This document shows, piece after piece, positions 62,071-64,000 of a stretch of DNA of 64,000 bases (position 1 is its first letter; every line of letters starts with the position of its first letter). Position numbers and translations under genes: made by a program. The notes under the pieces were generated by a model that saw only the letters and a list, made by a program, of their open reading frames with translations, ran no database searches and was not told the DNA's origin. This stretch comes from Cryptosporangium minutisporangium (GTDB taxonomy: Bacteria; Actinomycetota; Actinomycetes; Mycobacteriales; Cryptosporangiaceae), in NCBI RefSeq assembly GCF_039536245.1, contig NZ_BAAAYN010000006.1:248001-312000 (forward strand). The letters are read 5' to 3'.

Positions 62071-63669
62071 TCACGCCCCGCCGGCCAGGACGCGCTTGAG
62101 GATCTTGCCGCTGGCGTTGCGCGGCAACTCGTCCAGCACGACGACCTCGCGGGGAGCCTTGAAGTTCGCCAGCCGCTCCCGGCAGTACGCGAGTAGCTCC
62201 GCGTCGTCGAGGGCCGCACCGGGCCGCAGCGTGACGTACGCGCGCCCGACCGAGCCGAGCCGGTCGTCCGGAACACCGATCACCGCGGCCTCCGCGATCG
62301 CGGGGTGACCGGCGACGACGTTCTCCACCTCGGCCGGGTAGACGTTGAACCCGCCGACCGTGAACATGTCCTTGAGCCGGCCGGTGATCGTGACGCAGCC
62401 GTGCTCGTCCAGACGGCCCTGATCGCCGGTGTGCAGCCAGCCGTCGCGGTCGATCGTGGCCGCGGTGGCCTCCGGGTCCTCGAAGTAGCCGAGCATCACG
62501 TTGTTCCCGCGGATCAGGATCTCCCCGTCGGCGCCGGTCGGCTGCGCGGTGCCGTCGGCGTCGACGATGCGGATCTCCAGGCCGTCGACGGCCGGGCCGG
62601 TGGTCTCGGCGACGTGCCGGGGGTCCTCGTTCGGGCGGGACTGCGTGGCGACCACGCACTCGGTCAGCCCGTAGGCCTGGGCGACCTGGTCGAAGCCGAG
62701 TACGTCGAGCATCTGCACGAACAGGTTCTCCGGCACGGTGGCGGCCCCGGCGATCGCGAACCGCAGCGACGAGAGGTCGTAGTCCACGCGCTCGGGGTGG
62801 TTGATCAGCGTCGTGAAGATCGTCGGCGCGCCCGGGAGCACGGTGATCCGTTCCTGCTGGATCAGACTCATCAGCGCTTCGGGGTCGAACGTGCGTACCG
62901 GGTAGACCGTGGTGCCCGCGGTGAACGACGTGACGAAGCCGGCCTTGTAGCCGAAGCTGTGGAAGAACGGGTTGACGACCGCGTACCGGTCCGCCTCGCT
63001 GAGTAACGCACCACGCGCCCAGACGTCGGCCACGCCGATCGTCTGCCGGTGGGCGCTCATCACCCCCTTCGGCAGGCCGGTCGTGCCGGAGGTGTAGAGG
63101 ATGTCGCAGATGGTGTCCGGCGTGACGGCGTCCGCGGCGGCGGCGGCCTCGGCGGGGTCCACCTGGGCGGCCCGGTCCAGGAAGTCGGCCCAGGTCACCG
63201 CGTCCGGGTGGGTCCCGGCACCCAGGTCGACGATCGTGTGCAGGTGTGGCGGTCCGGTGCCGTCGGCGGGTCCGGTGCCGTCGGTCTCCGGGGCGCCGGC
63301 GCGTGCCAGCATCGCCAGGTAGTCCTGGCCGAGGAAGCCGTCGGAGACGACGAGCGCCGAGGCCCGCGACCGCTCCAGGATCATCCGCGCCTCGGCGCCG
63401 CGGAAGCGGGTGTTGAGGGGCACCACCGCGGCGCCGAGGTACGCGGCGCCGCAGAGTGCGACGATGAACTCCGCCTGGTTCGGTGCCCAGATCGCGACCC
63501 GATCACCGGGCCGGATGCCCGACGCCAGATACGCTCGGCTCGCGGTCTCGACCTCGCGGAGCAGATCGGCGTAGGTCAGCCGCAGCGAACCGTCGACGAT
63601 CGCCGGATGGTCGGTATGGCGCTCGGCCGCTTCGCGCAGTAGCCCGGGCATCGTCCGTGCGGTGGACAT
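62071..63669 (-). CDS. fadD3: FadD3-type acyl-CoA ligase
   Basis: A 532-residue ANL-superfamily ligase: P-loop YTSGTTGLPKGVM near residue 185, AYGLTECV, and the hinge/TGD block HTGDQGRLDEHGCV. The C-terminal Lys lies in NASGKILKRVL. The N-terminal half resembles FadD3, which activates the C/D-ring fragment HIP in cholesterol breakdown. That call is strengthened by the divergent KstR2-like gene and the KstR2-type operator 14 bases before its start. The ATG at 63669 begins at the family N-terminus; earlier frames would run through the operator. Confidence 0.82.
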   Translation of the reverse strand: MSTARTMPGLLREAAERHTDHPAIVDGSLRLTYADLLREVETASRAYLASGIRPGDRVAIWAPNQAEFIVALCGAAYLGAAVVPLNTRFRGAEARMILERSRASALVVSDGFLGQDYLAMLARAGAPETDGTGPADGTGPPHLHTIVDLGAGTHPDAVTWADFLDRAAQVDPAEAAAAADAVTPDTICDILYTSGTTGLPKGVMSAHRQTIGVADVWARGALLSEADRYAVVNPFFHSFGYKAGFVTSFTAGTTVYPVRTFDPEALMSLIQQERITVLPGAPTIFTTLINHPERVDYDLSSLRFAIAGAATVPENLFVQMLDVLGFDQVAQAYGLTECVVATQSRPNEDPRHVAETTGPAVDGLEIRIVDADGTAQPTGADGEILIRGNNVMLGYFEDPEATAATIDRDGWLHTGDQGRLDEHGCVTITGRLKDMFTVGGFNVYPAEVENVVAGHPAIAEAAVIGVPDDRLGSVGRAYVTLRPGAALDDAELLAYCRERLANFKAPREVVVLDELPRNASGKILKRVLAGGA

Positions 63670-63682
63670 GGCTGCCTCCCTG

Positions 63683-63696
63683 AGCAAGTGCTTGTT
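63683..63696. promoter_or_regulatory. KstR2-type operator
   Basis: AGCAAGTGCTTGTT fits the KstR2 palindrome AnCAAGnnCTTGnT at every fixed position. It lies in the 42-base gap between fadD3 and the TetR gene, so one bound repressor would block both promoters. Confidence 0.85.
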
Positions 63697-63711
63697 CGGT
63701 AAACTAGGTGC

Positions 63712-64000
63712 ATGGTGTCGATGGAGTCCGTGCCGCGCTCGAAGCGCCGCGCCACGTCCCAGAAGTCGCTCGGACGTCGGAGCGAGCTCCTCGGCATCGC
63801 TGCGGAGATGTTCGCGGACCGTGGCTACACCCAGACGACCGTGCGGGACATCGGGGATGCGGCGGGCATCCTCTCCGGCAGCCTCTATCACCACTTCGAC
63901 TCCAAAGAGGCGATGCTCGACGAAATCCTCCGGGACTTCATGGGCAGCCTCCACGCGGCGTTCGCGGAGATCGTCGCCGAGGGCGAAGGGCCGCGGCAGG
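63712..64000 (+). CDS. kstR2: KstR2-like TetR repressor (partial, runs off the window)
   Basis: The first 96 codons are present. The helix-turn-helix region RGYTQTTVRDIGDAAGILSG then SLYHHFDSKEAMLDEILR closely resembles mycobacterial KstR2. KstR2 represses the cholesterol C/D-ring genes and is released by HIP-CoA, the product of FadD3. The start at 63712 lacks a clear ribosome binding site. It is divergent from fadD3 across a KstR2-type operator. Confidence 0.83.
   Translation, partial: MVSMESVPRSKRRATSQKSLGRRSELLGIAAEMFADRGYTQTTVRDIGDAAGILSGSLYHHFDSKEAMLDEILRDFMGSLHAAFAEIVAEGEGPRQ

Overview
The window is very GC-rich DNA with G/C-ending codons throughout, frequent GTG starts, ATGA/GTGA stop-start overlaps, Tat signals and actinobacterial families (SpoIIE phosphatases, MEDS proteins, WS/DGAT, CGNR proteins, KstR2, an MRF-type GTPase). 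It is almost certainly the chromosome of a soil actinomycete with a large catabolic repertoire. The genus cannot be fixed from the sequence alone. No phage, IS element, integrase, rRNA or CRISPR array was seen.

Layout. 1-3107: pqqC-pqqD-pqqE, translationally coupled to a Na+/Ca2+-exchanger-family protein. 3203-5547: a GAF-SpoIIE phosphatase coupled to a B12-binding protein. 5606-12908: trmB, a covalent-FAD cholesterol oxidase, a small tyrosine-phosphatase-like protein, and an ECF sigma/anti-sigma/ABC exporter operon. 12936-18586: a decayed XRE regulator, a zinc alcohol dehydrogenase, then an MFS pump divergent from a TetR gene and an unusual PKD-tailed hydrolase. 18698-25626: YihY, CGNR, flavin/FMN-like, glyoxalase, SRPBCC, LysR, SDR and MFS genes. 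25703-30669: a GH2 beta-galactosidase with a LacI-type operator, an SGNH hydrolase and a chemoreceptor. 30680-32449: a D-aminoacylase-type amidohydrolase.

32545-34656 holds a tiny promoter-ORF-terminator unit, a compact array of seven tRNA genes (Pro, Ala, Arg, Phe, Leu, Ile, Arg) and a terpenoid-cyclase-fold protein. 34722-37447 is a fur-katG operon with a probably leaderless promoter. 38217-38351 encodes a 44-residue Cys/Tyr/Asp/Asn-rich peptide with a basic core, a strong ribosome binding site and its own terminator. 38521-39706 is a LacI regulator whose 16-bp operator is identical to the one before the distant GH2 gene, beside an SGNH hydrolase relic.

39712-46132 looks like a zinc-starvation locus built around one Zur-box-like site. 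Leftward are a [2Fe-2S] protein and an MRF-type GTPase. Rightward is one coupled operon of zinc-free L28 and S14 paralogues plus a FecBCD-type importer and an MFS exporter. 46294-48087 is a MEDS-STAS/MEDS-kinase pair in which the STAS partner carries an amber codon and a frameshift.

48109-57738 is a rubber (polyisoprene) degradation locus: a TetR regulator divergent from two tandem Tat-exported latex-clearing proteins and a two-subunit molybdenum hydroxylase. A wax-ester synthase, an alpha/beta hydrolase and an epimerase lie on the other strand. 57746-61874 is a two-component system and an MMPL transporter. 62071-64000 is a FadD3-type ligase divergent from a KstR2-like repressor, with a perfect KstR2-type operator between them. 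Together with the cholesterol oxidase this points to sterol catabolism.
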